NCBI RefSeq assembly: GCF_015265455.1
Contig: NZ_CP054492.1
Location: 2,046,001 to 2,110,000, forward strand
Reading direction: 5' to 3'
Source: Candidatus Sulfurimonas baltica
GTDB lineage: Bacteria; Campylobacterota; Campylobacteria; Campylobacterales; Sulfurimonadaceae
DNA length: 64,000 nucleotides
Position 1 is the stretch's first letter. Each line of letters starts with the position of its first letter. The notes beneath the pieces were generated by a model. It was not told the origin of the DNA and ran no database searches. It saw only the letters and a list, made by a program, of their open reading frames with translations. This document shows positions 10,557-20,068 of the stretch, in pieces. The translations under genes and the position numbers were made by a program.

Positions 10557-11897
10557 TTATTTTCCTAAACAGAAGCTGCCAAACATTTTATCAAGCATCT
10601 CATCATTTTCAAAAGGTCTGGTTATAGAAGCCATCTCTTTTACAGCTTCATTTAGATGAAAAGAGAATATTTCTAGCTCTTGATCTTTAAGCGGGAATAG
10701 TGCCTCTTCGATATTTGCCAAAGTATTCTCAACTGCCGATATCTGTCTTTGAGATATTAACATCATCTCATCAGAACTATTTGTTGTGTCCATAATCTTT
10801 TTTAGTGTTTCGATAAGCTCATCGACACTCTCTTTAGAGTTAATTTGCATGTCAAATTCTAAGCCTGCATGTAAGAACTTTGAATTTAAATCTATTTTAT
10901 TTTTGACAAATAAAACATGTTTATTTTGTGTATGTGAGTTTATTAAAGATAATATCTGCTCATCTTCACCGTCCGCTTCTCTGGAGCCATCAAAGAGTGC
11001 TATAACGATATCGCTCTGTTCTATTGCCTCTAATGAGCGCTCAATACCTATACGCTCTATCTCATCACTAGCTTCTCGTATACCTGCAGTATCAACAATA
11101 CGAATTAGATGAGTTCCAATTTTCACCTGCTCTTCTATAGTATCTCTTGTTGTGCCGGCTATTTCACTAACTATTGCTCGATTATAATTTAACAGAGAGT
11201 TTAATAGTGAGCTTTTACCAACATTTGGCTTCCCTACTATTGCTACCTTAAACCCTTGCATTAAACCCTCTCTCGCCTTGCTAGCCAAAAGAGTTGAGCT
11301 TAGAGATTTTTTTAACTCTTCAAGTTTTTTCTCAATTTGTAGCACTAAATCCTCAGGTAAATCTTCCTCTGCATAATCAATGCTAACTTCAGAATAAGCA
11401 AGTATATGAATAATATCATCTCGGATTTTCTCTATATACTCTTTAAGTGAGCCTTTCATCTGTTTAGCTAAAATTTTTGCGGCATCTTCACTTTTTGCTT
11501 CAATCAACTGCGCAATTGCCTCTGCTTCGCTTAAATCTATTCGACCATTGAAAAAAGCACGTTTACTGAATTCTCCTGCATTTGCTAGCCTAGCACCAAA
11601 ACCAATCGTTGCTTTTAATATACTCTGTGCAACTATAAAACCGCCGTGACATTGAATCTCTACTACATCTTCAGCAGTAAACGAAAATGGCGCTTTAAAG
11701 TATATAATTATTGATTCGTCAATTAATTCACCATTTTGATTATATACATTTGATAAGCTAGCATATCTTGGTGGGAAATCTTTTTTATTCGTAAGTTTTG
11801 TCGCTATTTCTAAAGCTCTATCTCCGCTTATTCGGATTATAGCAATGGAACCAATACCATTAGCTGTTGCAATGGCACTAATAGTGTCGCTGTTCAT
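10557..11897 (-). CDS. mnmE: tRNA U34 modification GTPase MnmE (TrmE)
   Basis: With MnmG, MnmE builds the cmnm5 group at wobble uridine 34. The 446 residues hold an N-terminal folate-binding domain (SAIATANGIGSIAIIRISG) and a central helical domain. An embedded G domain follows with G1 GKPNVGKSSLLN, G2 GTTRDTIEE, G3 DTAGIREA and G4 NKID. The C-terminus ends in CLGK, the position of the family's catalytic CxGK motif. It lies between jag (55-nt gap) and ruvX. Complete and of typical length. Confidence 0.96.
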   Translation of the reverse strand: MNSDTISAIATANGIGSIAIIRISGDRALEIATKLTNKKDFPPRYASLSNVYNQNGELIDESIIIYFKAPFSFTAEDVVEIQCHGGFIVAQSILKATIGFGARLANAGEFSKRAFFNGRIDLSEAEAIAQLIEAKSEDAAKILAKQMKGSLKEYIEKIRDDIIHILAYSEVSIDYAEEDLPEDLVLQIEKKLEELKKSLSSTLLASKAREGLMQGFKVAIVGKPNVGKSSLLNSLLNYNRAIVSEIAGTTRDTIEEQVKIGTHLIRIVDTAGIREASDEIERIGIERSLEAIEQSDIVIALFDGSREADGEDEQILSLINSHTQNKHVLFVKNKIDLNSKFLHAGLEFDMQINSKESVDELIETLKKIMDTTNSSDEMMLISQRQISAVENTLANIEEALFPLKDQELEIFSFHLNEAVKEMASITRPFENDEMLDKMFGSFCLGK

Positions 11898-11952
11898 TTA
11901 TTGGTCTCCTTTGCTTGAAAAACAAGTTCTCAAAGAAAAAACTCGTTTTTAA

Positions 11953-12897
11953 TTAGTTGTAATACTCATTTATTATTATAAATTTTAGTCCGTCCCGAGT
12001 AGAGCGGATTGCTACATACTTGTTAGGATATTTTTCGCGAAGCTCTCTTAGGGCTATTTGAACAAGAACACCATCTAGTATCTTAGTTTGCGCTTTTCCA
12101 TCTCTATCAATATTTTCATAAACACCTTCTAAATATCTTACTACAGATTCTTCCTGATTTTTCAGAAATTCTGCAATTTCAAGACGAAGCTGTAGTTTGT
12201 ACTTTGTATTAATCCAGTTAAATATCATATATGAAAGAGCTTTATATCTGTATCCCTCTTTACCGATAAGAAGAGCCGCATCTTCTCCTTTAAATTCAAT
12301 AAGTAGTGTAGCATCATCATATGCACTTACTTCGATCTTATCAATTTTAAAACAAGTTAGGTCAAAAAGTGTATTTATCTCTTTTTCAACAGTTTTAGCA
12401 ACTTCTCTGGCGTTTGTATTATCTTTAACATCTTCTTTATGCGTATGTGCTTCATCTTCATCATAATCTGCTGTGAAGTTAATATCTGCCATATCATAAT
12501 CTTCATCATCTTGAGTGCTTACAAATGATTCTGGCATTATTGTGTCATTAAAAATATTGTGCTCAGATTTTTTATTTGTTTGCTTAGGCTTAGATCTTTT
12601 TCTATTTTGTTTTTGTTCACTCTCTTGTTTTACTGTCTGCTTAATTTCTTGTTTTGCAACTTCTCTAACTTCTTCTTTAATTTCTTTTTTATACTCTTGA
12701 ATTGGTTCTTTGAATAAATTTTCAGAACTTGCAATCTTCTTTGTAACGATAATAATAGCACTCTTTTTAAAAAGTCCTAAAAAGCCGCTACTTGGAGATT
12801 GAACAACTTCAACATTTAACTCAGTCACAGAACACTCTAGTTTTAAAGCAGCACTTTTATAAGCTTCTTCTAAAGTTACTGATTCTATTTTAATCAT
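11953..12897 (-). CDS. jag: Jag/KhpB RNA-binding protein
   Basis: A 314-residue protein with the Jag-N domain (MIKIESVTLEEAYKSAALK, then SSGFLGLFKK). A long charged linker rich in Lys, Glu and Gln spans about 60-160. A type II KH domain with LIGKEGYR follows, and then an R3H-like end (KYVAIRSTRDGL). The family binds RNA and influences cell elongation and division. The ATG at 12897 is chosen over a further upstream start because it has GGAG eight bases before it. It overlaps the yidC 3' end by 8 nt. The position after yidC is the classical one. Confidence 0.93.
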   Translation of the reverse strand: MIKIESVTLEEAYKSAALKLECSVTELNVEVVQSPSSGFLGLFKKSAIIIVTKKIASSENLFKEPIQEYKKEIKEEVREVAKQEIKQTVKQESEQKQNRKRSKPKQTNKKSEHNIFNDTIMPESFVSTQDDEDYDMADINFTADYDEDEAHTHKEDVKDNTNAREVAKTVEKEINTLFDLTCFKIDKIEVSAYDDATLLIEFKGEDAALLIGKEGYRYKALSYMIFNWINTKYKLQLRLEIAEFLKNQEESVVRYLEGVYENIDRDGKAQTKILDGVLVQIALRELREKYPNKYVAIRSTRDGLKFIIINEYYN

Positions 12898-14515
12898 TTT
12901 TTTTCTCCGTTTTATGGGCAATAGCCACCTCTATATCTTTTGCATTTTTAAATTGTTGATTTACAATAAATTGCTGCGCTATTGAAAAAAGATTGTTTAC
13001 AAACCAGTAAAGCACTAGACCAGATGGGAATGTCACAAAGAAGAAAGTAAAAATTATTGGTAAAAACTTAAATACCTTCTCTTGCATTGGGTCTGTAAAA
13101 TTACTTGGAGTAAGCTTTTGCTGATAGTACATTGATGCACCCATAAGAATAGGGAGCACAAAAGTAGAGTCCATTCTTGACAAATCCTGAACCCACAACA
13201 TCCAAGGAGCACCTTGCAGTTCAACAGCATTTAAAAGAACACGATAGATTGCAAAGAACACAGGTATTTGCAGTAGCATTGGAAGACAGCCCCCAAGTGG
13301 ATTTGCTCCGTGCTTTTTATACAAATCCATTACTGCTGCATTCATACGCTGCGGGTCACCTTTGTATTTTGCTTGAACAGCTTTAACCTGTGGTGCAATA
13401 TTTTTCATCTTCTGCATAGAGACCATGCCCTTATATGTCAGAGGATAAAGAACAACCCTGATAATAAGAGTAAGTGCAATAATAGACCAACCCCAGTTAC
13501 CTAGAATTCCATGTAACCACAATAGAAGCTGAAAAAGTGGTTTAGAAGCAAAAGTAAACCAGCCATATTCGATAGCATTTGTTAAGACTGGGTTTATACT
13601 TTTTAATGTTTTGTACTCTTTTTGCCCAATATAACCATTAAAATCAATATTTTGTGTTGCCTCAAAATATACTACCGGATTATCATCTCTATCTCTTTCT
13701 ATAACAATATTTGTGTCTTTTGTAAATCCGTACATTATTGATGCAGAGTATTGATCAAATGCAGATATAAGTTCAACTCCACTAAAAGTTTTTCTACCTT
13801 CAGCATCTCCATCTTCAACGATAGTTACAATGCCGTCATCTGTGTAAACCATTGCTCCCGAGACAGTCATCATTTGCTCAGTTATCTCTGGTCTTTGACC
13901 TAAATAAATAAAATATCTTTTATTATCAGAAAGCAAAACTTTAGCATCATAATGTCCATCAGGATAAAAAGTAATCTCTTTAGTAACTGTTAAATTAGAT
14001 AATTTTTGAGTTAAAACAACTTTTTTTGCACCATCTTTTACATCAAGCGCTGAAATATTTGCAATATATGCAGTCTTAGTCGCCTCTTCGTTTAGGTTTG
14101 TGTCTAAGAATCTAATAAAGAGAGGTTTTGTTCCTGTAGCTGGGATAAGTTGCGCATGATTATCCTCTTTGTCATTAAACTTTTCATCCAGAAGTTCTGT
14201 AGATGAGATACGACCTAGTGTGTCCATTTTAAGTATAAAGTGCTTATTCGAAACTGTCACTAAAGTACTTAAGTCATTTGCCACCTTACTCTCTTGCGGT
14301 GAAATTTCATGTCCTGCTACATTAGAGACTGAGTTTGGTAATATGTTTGAAGCTTGTTGATTTTTAGAAGCCACATCACTTTTACTATTGCTTTGTTTTA
14401 CTTGTGCCATTTCTGGCTGCTCTGGTGGGAAAATTGCTGTATAAGCTACGAAAAATACGACTGAAAGTAGCACGGCTACCATTAATCTTTGATTTGGTGT
14501 CATTTTGTCTAACAC
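12890..14515 (-). CDS. yidC: Membrane protein insertase YidC
   Basis: YidC inserts and folds inner-membrane proteins, alone or with SecYEG. The 541-residue Gram-negative type has an N-terminal anchor (about 10-28) and a large periplasmic beta domain to about 320. A five-TM insertase core follows, with [22 protein letters not shown]-like residues ([12 protein letters not shown]). A GTG at 14515 is chosen: a GTG two codons earlier sits directly on the AAAGG ribosome site, and an ATG lies four codons further in. It begins just after the yidD stop and is followed by jag. Confidence 0.95.
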   Translation of the reverse strand: [541 protein letters not shown]

Positions 14516-14517
14516 GG

Positions 14518-14844
14518 TCACCCTTTATATGAAAAATTTTTTATAATATGAAAACGGTTTTTTTTATTTGGAACCAACCAATATTTTATAGAATCAACCC
14601 TTAAGTTTGCGGGCTTTAAAGACAGTTTGTCAAGTAGTGGGTACTCAATACCACCGTCAAATAATTGATTACAACGGAGTATTCTAGTGAAAGTGTGGTA
14701 AAAAGCACTTGAAAGTGAATTATTTTCAAAATGAATTCTTGCATATTCGCTGCAAGATGGGTAATATCTACAACTTCCAAAACCAATAAGCGTAAAAAAT
14801 TTCTGATAAAGCCATAAAAGCTTCAGCAATACTTCTCTAATCAT
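14518..14844 (-). CDS. yidD: Membrane protein insertion efficiency factor YidD
   Basis: A 108-residue small protein with the hallmark CRYYPSCSEYA motif and a following LRCNQLFDGGIEYP block. It helps YidC-dependent insertion at the inner face of the membrane. Its ATG directly abuts the rnpA stop (TAGATG), and it ends just before yidC, giving the canonical rpmH-rnpA-yidD-yidC order. The C-terminal 25 residues are basic and variable, as in the family. Confidence 0.95.
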   Translation of the reverse strand: MIREVLLKLLWLYQKFFTLIGFGSCRYYPSCSEYARIHFENNSLSSAFYHTFTRILRCNQLFDGGIEYPLLDKLSLKPANLRVDSIKYWLVPNKKNRFHIIKNFSYKG

Positions 14845-15189
14845 CTACTTTTGCTCTATTACATGCAGTCTATTTAAAACTTTTTTGAAATCATTTTGAA
14901 AGACGTCATGAGTAATATCATTTATTGCAATTTTTGCAACAAAAATATATGTGCCATCTTTAAGATTTGGGGAATATTCACGAAATTCAGCTCTAAGTTT
15001 TCGCTTAGCTCTGTTTCTTTTTACAGCATTGCCAATTTTTTTAGTAGCAGTAAATCCAACTTTGTGAGTGTTTTGTGTGGGAAGAAAAAAGAGTACTACA
15101 CTGCCTGAGTGAGAATCTTTTCCTTTTCTATATATATACTGAAACTCGCGATGGAGTTTCAGTGTATAGAAGTTGCCTAAACTGTCAAT
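14845..15189 (-). CDS. rnpA: Ribonuclease P protein component, non-standard start
   Basis: RnpA is the protein cofactor of RNase P, which matures tRNA 5' ends. The frame encodes [37 protein letters not shown] (split here as [14 protein letters not shown] and [10 protein letters not shown]) and a typical C-terminal helix, about 114 residues. It contains no ATG, GTG or TTG before its conserved core, and the frame is closed by a stop two codons before the chosen ATT at 15189. ATT has AAAGG nine bases upstream, inside rpmH, so it is the best candidate; CTG at about 15162 is the alternative. It would overlap rpmH by 13 nt. It abuts yidD. Confidence 0.88.
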   Translation of the reverse strand: MDSLGNFYTLKLHREFQYIYRKGKDSHSGSVVLFFLPTQNTHKVGFTATKKIGNAVKRNRAKRKLRAEFREYSPNLKDGTYIFVAKIAINDITHDVFQNDFKKVLNRLHVIEQK

Positions 15190-15311
15190 CTTTTACGACC
15201 TTTAGCACGACGACGATTTATTATTCTACGACCATTCTTTGTTGCCATTCTAGCTCTGAAACCGTGAGTTCTTTTTCTCGGCGTATTATGGGGTTGGTAT
15301 GTTCTTTTCAT
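15177..15311 (-). CDS. rpmH: 50S ribosomal protein L34
   Basis: A 44-residue basic protein, [17 protein letters not shown] followed by [13 protein letters not shown] and [10 protein letters not shown]. It is an unmistakable L34 of normal size, too short for most ORF filters. It heads the rpmH-rnpA-yidD-yidC-jag-mnmE cluster. A ribosome site (AAGGAT) precedes the ATG at 15311. dnaA, often next door in other bacteria, is not here. Confidence 0.97.
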   Translation of the reverse strand: MKRTYQPHNTPRKRTHGFRARMATKNGRRIINRRRAKGRKRLTV

Positions 15312-15393
15312 AGACATATCCTTATTTAAAATTAAGTTCGAAATATTACATAAAACTTACTTAAAGGGTGGTTAAGTTTTGTAAAAGCTTTTG

Positions 15394-15747
15394 CTACTTA
15401 CTTATAAACTCTTTTAATGTCGCCGAATGAGACTGGTCAAAAGAGTTTGAAAAATCAAAAAGTTTCTCTTTTTCGCCAACATGACAATCTCTGCACCCTT
15501 GAATTACATCGTGTTCTCTCACATTCGATGCATTGATTTTGGACATTGGATGACATGCAAAACAGTCTGCCCCACAATCTGCCATCTTGTTTGGATCTGC
15601 GGAGTGACAGTTTATACATGTGAGCATAGGCTTATGCCTTAAATCTTCATTTATTGTGGGGACAAGATTAGGGTGACATGTCAAACAATCCCCCGTACAA
15701 GCGAATACAGATAAAGTTAAAAATGCCATTAGTACCAAATATTTCAT
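15394..15747 (-). CDS. Small periplasmic tetraheme cytochrome c
   Basis: A 117-residue protein with an N-terminal signal peptide (KYLVLMAFLTLSVFA) and four CxxCH heme-attachment motifs: CLTCH, CINCH, CFACH and CRDCH. Extra Cys residues and scattered His could serve as axial ligands. It would carry electrons in the periplasm. The spacing resembles the small multiheme proteins of sulfur and nitrogen respirers, but I cannot name a specific family. It follows clpB by 24 nt on the same strand, and no reductase partner is adjacent. Confidence 0.88.
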   Translation of the reverse strand: MKYLVLMAFLTLSVFACTGDCLTCHPNLVPTINEDLRHKPMLTCINCHSADPNKMADCGADCFACHPMSKINASNVREHDVIQGCRDCHVGEKEKLFDFSNSFDQSHSATLKEFISK

Positions 15748-15771
15748 AGTGAAATTATAGCCTCTTTTTAT

Positions 15772-18348
15772 TTACGATACTTTTACTTTTATCTCACCGT
15801 TTTGCATATTAAACTCTACATGTGAGCCTTCAACAACATTCCCCTCAAGTATAAGGTCGGCTAGTCTGTCTTCTACTATCTCATACAATGCACGCTTAAG
15901 AGGTCTAGCACCATAAACAGGGTCAAATCCAGCCTCTGCTATGTAAGCCTTTGCGTCCGCACTCAGAGTAAGCTGTATATCCCTTTGCTCAACTTTTTTG
16001 GCAATCTCTTTAAAGAATATATCTACTATATCTACAATCTGCTCGCGTCCTAGTGCATTAAAAATAACTATATCATCTAAACGGTTTAGAAATTCCGGCT
16101 TAAATGCTTGTTTTAACTCACTTAAAACCATGTTTTGAAGTTCTTCTGAATTTGGATTATTTATAATTTTATCACTCGCAATATTAGAAGTTAAAATAAT
16201 AATAGTATTTGTAAAGTCAACTGTCACTCCCTTGTTATCAGTAAGTCTGCCATCGTCCAATACCTGCAGCAACATGTTAAAAACATCAGGATGTGCTTTT
16301 TCCACCTCATCAAAAAGTACAACACTATATGGTTTTCTTCTAACTGCCTCTGTTAGCTGCCCACCCTCTTCATAGCCTACATATCCCGGAGCCGCTCCAA
16401 CCAAACGTGAGACTGCATGTTTTTCCATGTACTCACTCATGTCTATTCTTATAAGTGCATCTTGTGAATCAAAAAGAAACTTTGCCAAAGTTTTTGCTGT
16501 TTGTGTTTTACCAACTCCCGTCGGTCCCAAAAACAGAAAACTTCCTATTGGTGAAGATGCATCTGACAAACCTGCTTTGTTTCTTTTAATAGCGCGAGCA
16601 ACAGCGTGTGTTGCTTTACCTTGTCCGACTACATCTTTATTCAGTTCATCTTCAACATTTAAGATTTTATCTTTATCCGCCTGAAGCATCTTGTGCACCG
16701 GGATTTTTGTCCATCTTGAGACAATTGAAGCTATCGCCTCCTCATCAACACTGTTTTTAAGAAGGGTTCCTGCGCTTTGAAGTTTTTCCCAGTTGCTGTT
16801 TATTTTTTTCTCTTCTTCTAAAAGAGCCGGTATTTCACCATACTCTATCTCCGCTGCACGATTAAATTCAGATGAACTTTTTGCTATATTTGCTTCTCTA
16901 CGTTTAGCCTCTATCTCATTTTTAACAGTTGATATTTTTTCAAATACCTCCTTTTCTGTCGCAAACTGAACTTCCAAATCTCTCACTTTCTCATCAACAT
17001 CTGCTAACTCTTTTGTTATCTCTACAAGTCGCTTTGCATTCGCCGGCGTGTCTTCCATTTTAAGAGCTTCTTGCTCTACATGTAACTCTGAACTTTTTAT
17101 CTTTTCATGACTTAAAACATGTGGTTCTGACTCTATCTGCATTTTGAGTTCTGCTGCCGCTTCATCAATTAGATCTATTGCCTTATCGGGTAAGAATCTG
17201 TCTGCAATGTATCTGTCCGAGAGTTTAGCAGCTGCGACCAGAGCACTATCTGTAATTGTTACATTATGGTGGGTCTCTAAACGCTCTTTTATCCCCCTAA
17301 GAATTTGCAAAGATTGGTTTACTGTTGGCTCATCAAGGTTAATTGGTAAAAAACGTCTTTGCAGAGCTGTATCTTTTTCAAAATATTTTCTATACTCTTT
17401 TAGTGTTGTTGCCCCAATAGTATGAAGCTCACCGCGGGCAAGAGCAGGTTTTAGGATATTTGCCGCATCCATACTACCCTCACTTGCTCCTGCTCCAATA
17501 ATAGTGTGAATCTCATCAATAAAAAGTATAATATTTCCACTTTTCTTTACTTCATTAATAACCGCTTTAAGTCTATCTTCGAACTCCCCTCTATACTTGG
17601 CCCCTGCAATAAGTGCACTCATATCAAGCGCTATTACTTTTTTGTTTTGAAGAGATGTTGGAACTTTACCATCTGTAATTCTTTGAGCAAGTCCTTCTAC
17701 TAACGCTGTTTTACCGACTCCTGGCTCACCTAGAAGCATAGGATTATTTTTTGTCTTACGGATTAGTATCTGCATCATACGAGTTATCTCTTCATCACGC
17801 CCTATGACAGGGGAAAGCTTTCCTTCCCTTGCCTCTGCCGTTAAATCTATTCCATATTTTTCTAATGACTCTAGAGTCTCATCTGAACTTTGTGAATCAA
17901 TTTTTGAACCACCCCTTGATGCTTCAATATTTTTTGCAAGTTCTGACATGTCAATATATTTTTTTAATATTGTAGAGTATGGTTCATTTTTTAAATTAGC
18001 TAATATATAAGTGTCAACTGCCAAAAATGAGTCTCCATTTTTTGTCATTAACCCTGCCCCGTTCTCTAAGGTTTGAACAAAATTCTTAGATAACCTGATA
18101 CTCTCTTTTGAAACTGTTGAAGATTTCGGAAGTTTTTCGCTCAAACTTTTTACATCTAACTCCATTGCAATTTTATCTATATTCATTTTATTAAACATCT
18201 GATTTAGTACAGAGTTTGAATTAGTAAGAAGAGCCCACAAGAAGTGAATCGACTCAACTTCCTGATTTTTGTTGTGTAGTGCTAAAGATATTGATGACTC
18301 TATTGCTTCAGTCATATTATTTGTTAATTTTTCAAAGATACCGCTCAT
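15772..18348 (-). CDS. clpB: ATP-dependent disaggregase ClpB
   Basis: ClpB is the Hsp104-type hexameric chaperone that rescues aggregated proteins with DnaK. The 858 residues comprise a Clp-N repeat domain (to about 145), AAA-1 with Walker [14 protein letters not shown], and the long coiled-coil M domain that marks ClpB rather than ClpA (about 400-520). AAA-2 follows with Walker [13 protein letters not shown], plus a C-terminal D2 domain. ATG 18348 has AAGGAT upstream. The divergent gap 18349-18516 must hold its promoter. No CIRCE-like repeat was evident to me. Confidence 0.96.
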   Translation of the reverse strand: MSGIFEKLTNNMTEAIESSISLALHNKNQEVESIHFLWALLTNSNSVLNQMFNKMNIDKIAMELDVKSLSEKLPKSSTVSKESIRLSKNFVQTLENGAGLMTKNGDSFLAVDTYILANLKNEPYSTILKKYIDMSELAKNIEASRGGSKIDSQSSDETLESLEKYGIDLTAEAREGKLSPVIGRDEEITRMMQILIRKTKNNPMLLGEPGVGKTALVEGLAQRITDGKVPTSLQNKKVIALDMSALIAGAKYRGEFEDRLKAVINEVKKSGNIILFIDEIHTIIGAGASEGSMDAANILKPALARGELHTIGATTLKEYRKYFEKDTALQRRFLPINLDEPTVNQSLQILRGIKERLETHHNVTITDSALVAAAKLSDRYIADRFLPDKAIDLIDEAAAELKMQIESEPHVLSHEKIKSSELHVEQEALKMEDTPANAKRLVEITKELADVDEKVRDLEVQFATEKEVFEKISTVKNEIEAKRREANIAKSSSEFNRAAEIEYGEIPALLEEEKKINSNWEKLQSAGTLLKNSVDEEAIASIVSRWTKIPVHKMLQADKDKILNVEDELNKDVVGQGKATHAVARAIKRNKAGLSDASSPIGSFLFLGPTGVGKTQTAKTLAKFLFDSQDALIRIDMSEYMEKHAVSRLVGAAPGYVGYEEGGQLTEAVRRKPYSVVLFDEVEKAHPDVFNMLLQVLDDGRLTDNKGVTVDFTNTIIILTSNIASDKIINNPNSEELQNMVLSELKQAFKPEFLNRLDDIVIFNALGREQIVDIVDIFFKEIAKKVEQRDIQLTLSADAKAYIAEAGFDPVYGARPLKRALYEIVEDRLADLILEGNVVEGSHVEFNMQNGEIKVKVS

Positions 18349-18484
18349 TTATAAATCCTTTAATGCTTAGATAATCCAAACTAAATATAATTATATTTAA
18401 CTTTTGTGCATTATAGCAAGTTGAGTCACTCATTGTCAAGGTTTCTCACTGCAAAAAATCAATATAAAATTTAGTTATTTGTAT

Positions 18485-18490
18485 TATAAT
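18485..18490 (+). promoter_or_regulatory. Probable -10 element upstream of nitroreductase
   Basis: TATAAT lies 26 nt before the ATG at 18517, with TAGGA between as ribosome site. It is preceded by AT-rich sequence in the clpB-divergent gap. Confidence 0.5.
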
Positions 18491-18516
18491 TGCATAATTA
18501 TTTAATAGGATTTAAT

Positions 18517-19194
18517 ATGTCAACAATTTTAGAGGCTATCAAGAACCGCTCATCAAAAAGAGCCTATCTTCCTAAGGAAATCTCAAAAGATATTCAAGAA
18601 AAAATCTTAAATGCAGCAGCGATGACACCAAGTGGGGCAAATATGCAACCTTGGATTACTTATGCTATTAGCAACAAAGATGTACTTAAGAGTATAGGTG
18701 ATGCTATCATTTCAAAAATGCAAAGTGGTGTTGAAAAAGATCAATTTATTCAGTATTATCCTGTAAATTGGGTAGCTCCATATAAAAAAAGACGAGTAGA
18801 AACTGGATCCGGACTATATAAGCTTATGGAAGTTGATAGAAAAGATATCGATACTCGCACAAAAATGTGGCATGATAATTTTAGATGGTTTGGTGCTCAA
18901 ACTGTTTTTTTTGTATTTACAGATAAAGCTAATATTGATGGTTCACAGGGTGCCCTGCTTGATTGTGGAGCATACATGCAGAGCATTATGCTGGCTGCTC
19001 AGGAGTATGGAGTAGATAGTTGCCCTCAGGGCTCTACAACAGAGTTTGGAAAGGTTGTTGCTCAAGTTTTAGATATTCCAGACAACCTGGCACTTCTTTA
19101 CAGCGTTGTTTTGGGCTATGAAGATAAAGATGCAAAAATAAACTCTTACCAACCAAAGAGAGTTGAGCTTAAAGAGAATGTGATTTTTATATAG
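18517..19194 (+). CDS. Nitroreductase family FMN protein
   Basis: A 225-residue flavoprotein of the NfsB/NADH-oxidase fold. The FMN-phosphate-binding RSSKRAY near the N-terminus, the PSGANMQPW segment and the C-terminal GYEDKDAKINSY loop are typical. Family members reduce quinones, nitro compounds or flavin with NAD(P)H; the substrate cannot be assigned. The start ATG at 18517 has TAGGA eight bases upstream and is preferred to a TTG nine codons earlier. It converges on the PLP-enzyme gene, with a shared terminator. Confidence 0.88.
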   Translation: MSTILEAIKNRSSKRAYLPKEISKDIQEKILNAAAMTPSGANMQPWITYAISNKDVLKSIGDAIISKMQSGVEKDQFIQYYPVNWVAPYKKRRVETGSGLYKLMEVDRKDIDTRTKMWHDNFRWFGAQTVFFVFTDKANIDGSQGALLDCGAYMQSIMLAAQEYGVDSCPQGSTTEFGKVVAQVLDIPDNLALLYSVVLGYEDKDAKINSYQPKRVELKENVIFI

Positions 19195-19200
19195 AAGTTT

Positions 19201-20064
19201 TCAAAAGGGATAAATCCCTTTTTGCTTGTACCTCTGTAACATACTCTCGTTTCCTGTAACTCCGCCACTATGAATATACATAATCTCTTCATCCGTTTGC
19301 TCCAGCAAACATTTCCACATTCCAGGAGCATAGAGCAAATCAAACTCAATTCCTGCTTCTAAAAGTTTTTTCTGTACATGTAGAAACTCTGGGTATGGCT
19401 TTGCAAAGTGGTATTTTTTTTCAGGTTCTAAAAATATTAAGTTCTCGGGGATAGCGTGGAATGCACTCATCTGCTCTTTTAGGTAAGTTACATCTCCTAC
19501 ACAAGGAGTAGTATAAACTTTGTACTCAGGTAGAGATAAAGCTAAAAACAAAGCTGTTGTTCCTGTGCCTGATGGGGTAGCAAGAGATTTAACATGTAAA
19601 TCGTGTTCTCTTATCTCTTGCGCCAATACTTCCAATCCAGCTCTGGCTTCTTCAGTAGCACCGCCTTGGTCGACAATATATGTTTTATCATCCAAATTCA
19701 TTCTTATAGAGGCTATAAAATCTTTATAAAATTCATAATCAACCTCTACATGTAACATTCCTAGATTTTTTGCTATAAAAAAATTACCATGGTTTTCACT
19801 TTTTTGGGTTTCACCTATCGGCTTTGTATAGTAGACAAACTCCCAATCTTTCTCTGCGCACATTGCGGCAATAGCAAGCATTGCATTCGATTGAGTTCCA
19901 CCATAAGAAATTATTTTATTAAATTTATGAGAAGGAGTTTTTAAAAGTGTATATAGTTTACGATATTTATTACCAGCTAGATATGGATCTATTAAATCGT
20001 CTCGTTTTACATAAAATGTCCTACTCTCTAAAGTTAATTTAGAGATAGGAGATTTTTTAATCAT
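19201..20064 (-). CDS. PLP-dependent enzyme, ACC deaminase/D-cysteine desulfhydrase family
   Basis: A 287-residue fold-type II PLP enzyme. FYVKRDDLIDPYLAGNKYRKL contains the lysine (in NKYRK) that binds PLP in this family (quoted as FYVKRDDLID and LAGNKYRKL). SYGGTQSNAM is the substrate/PLP loop, and ATPSGTGTTALFL is the phosphate-binding loop. Members deaminate 1-aminocyclopropane-carboxylate or desulfurate D-cysteine and other D-amino acids. The latter is more likely in a bacterium of this type, but the sequence does not decide. It lies 4 nt after the PEB4-type chaperone gene. Confidence 0.82.
   Translation of the reverse strand: MIKKSPISKLTLESRTFYVKRDDLIDPYLAGNKYRKLYTLLKTPSHKFNKIISYGGTQSNAMLAIAAMCAEKDWEFVYYTKPIGETQKSENHGNFFIAKNLGMLHVEVDYEFYKDFIASIRMNLDDKTYIVDQGGATEEARAGLEVLAQEIREHDLHVKSLATPSGTGTTALFLALSLPEYKVYTTPCVGDVTYLKEQMSAFHAIPENLIFLEPEKKYHFAKPYPEFLHVQKKLLEAGIEFDLLYAPGMWKCLLEQTDEEIMYIHSGGVTGNESMLQRYKQKGIYPF
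19203..19223 (+). terminator. Terminator after the nitroreductase gene
   Basis: A GC-cored stem AAAAGGGAT/ATCCCTTTT with a 2-nt loop ends in five Ts on the plus strand, 8 nt beyond the stop. It lies within the last codons of the convergent PLP-enzyme gene. Confidence 0.7.
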
Positions 20065-20068
20065 ATTA

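Noticed and set aside
14845-15400. rpmH-rnpA region as a replication origin
   Set aside because: No dnaA or dnaN nearby and no cluster of DnaA boxes that I could see; in this phylum the origin is often elsewhere.
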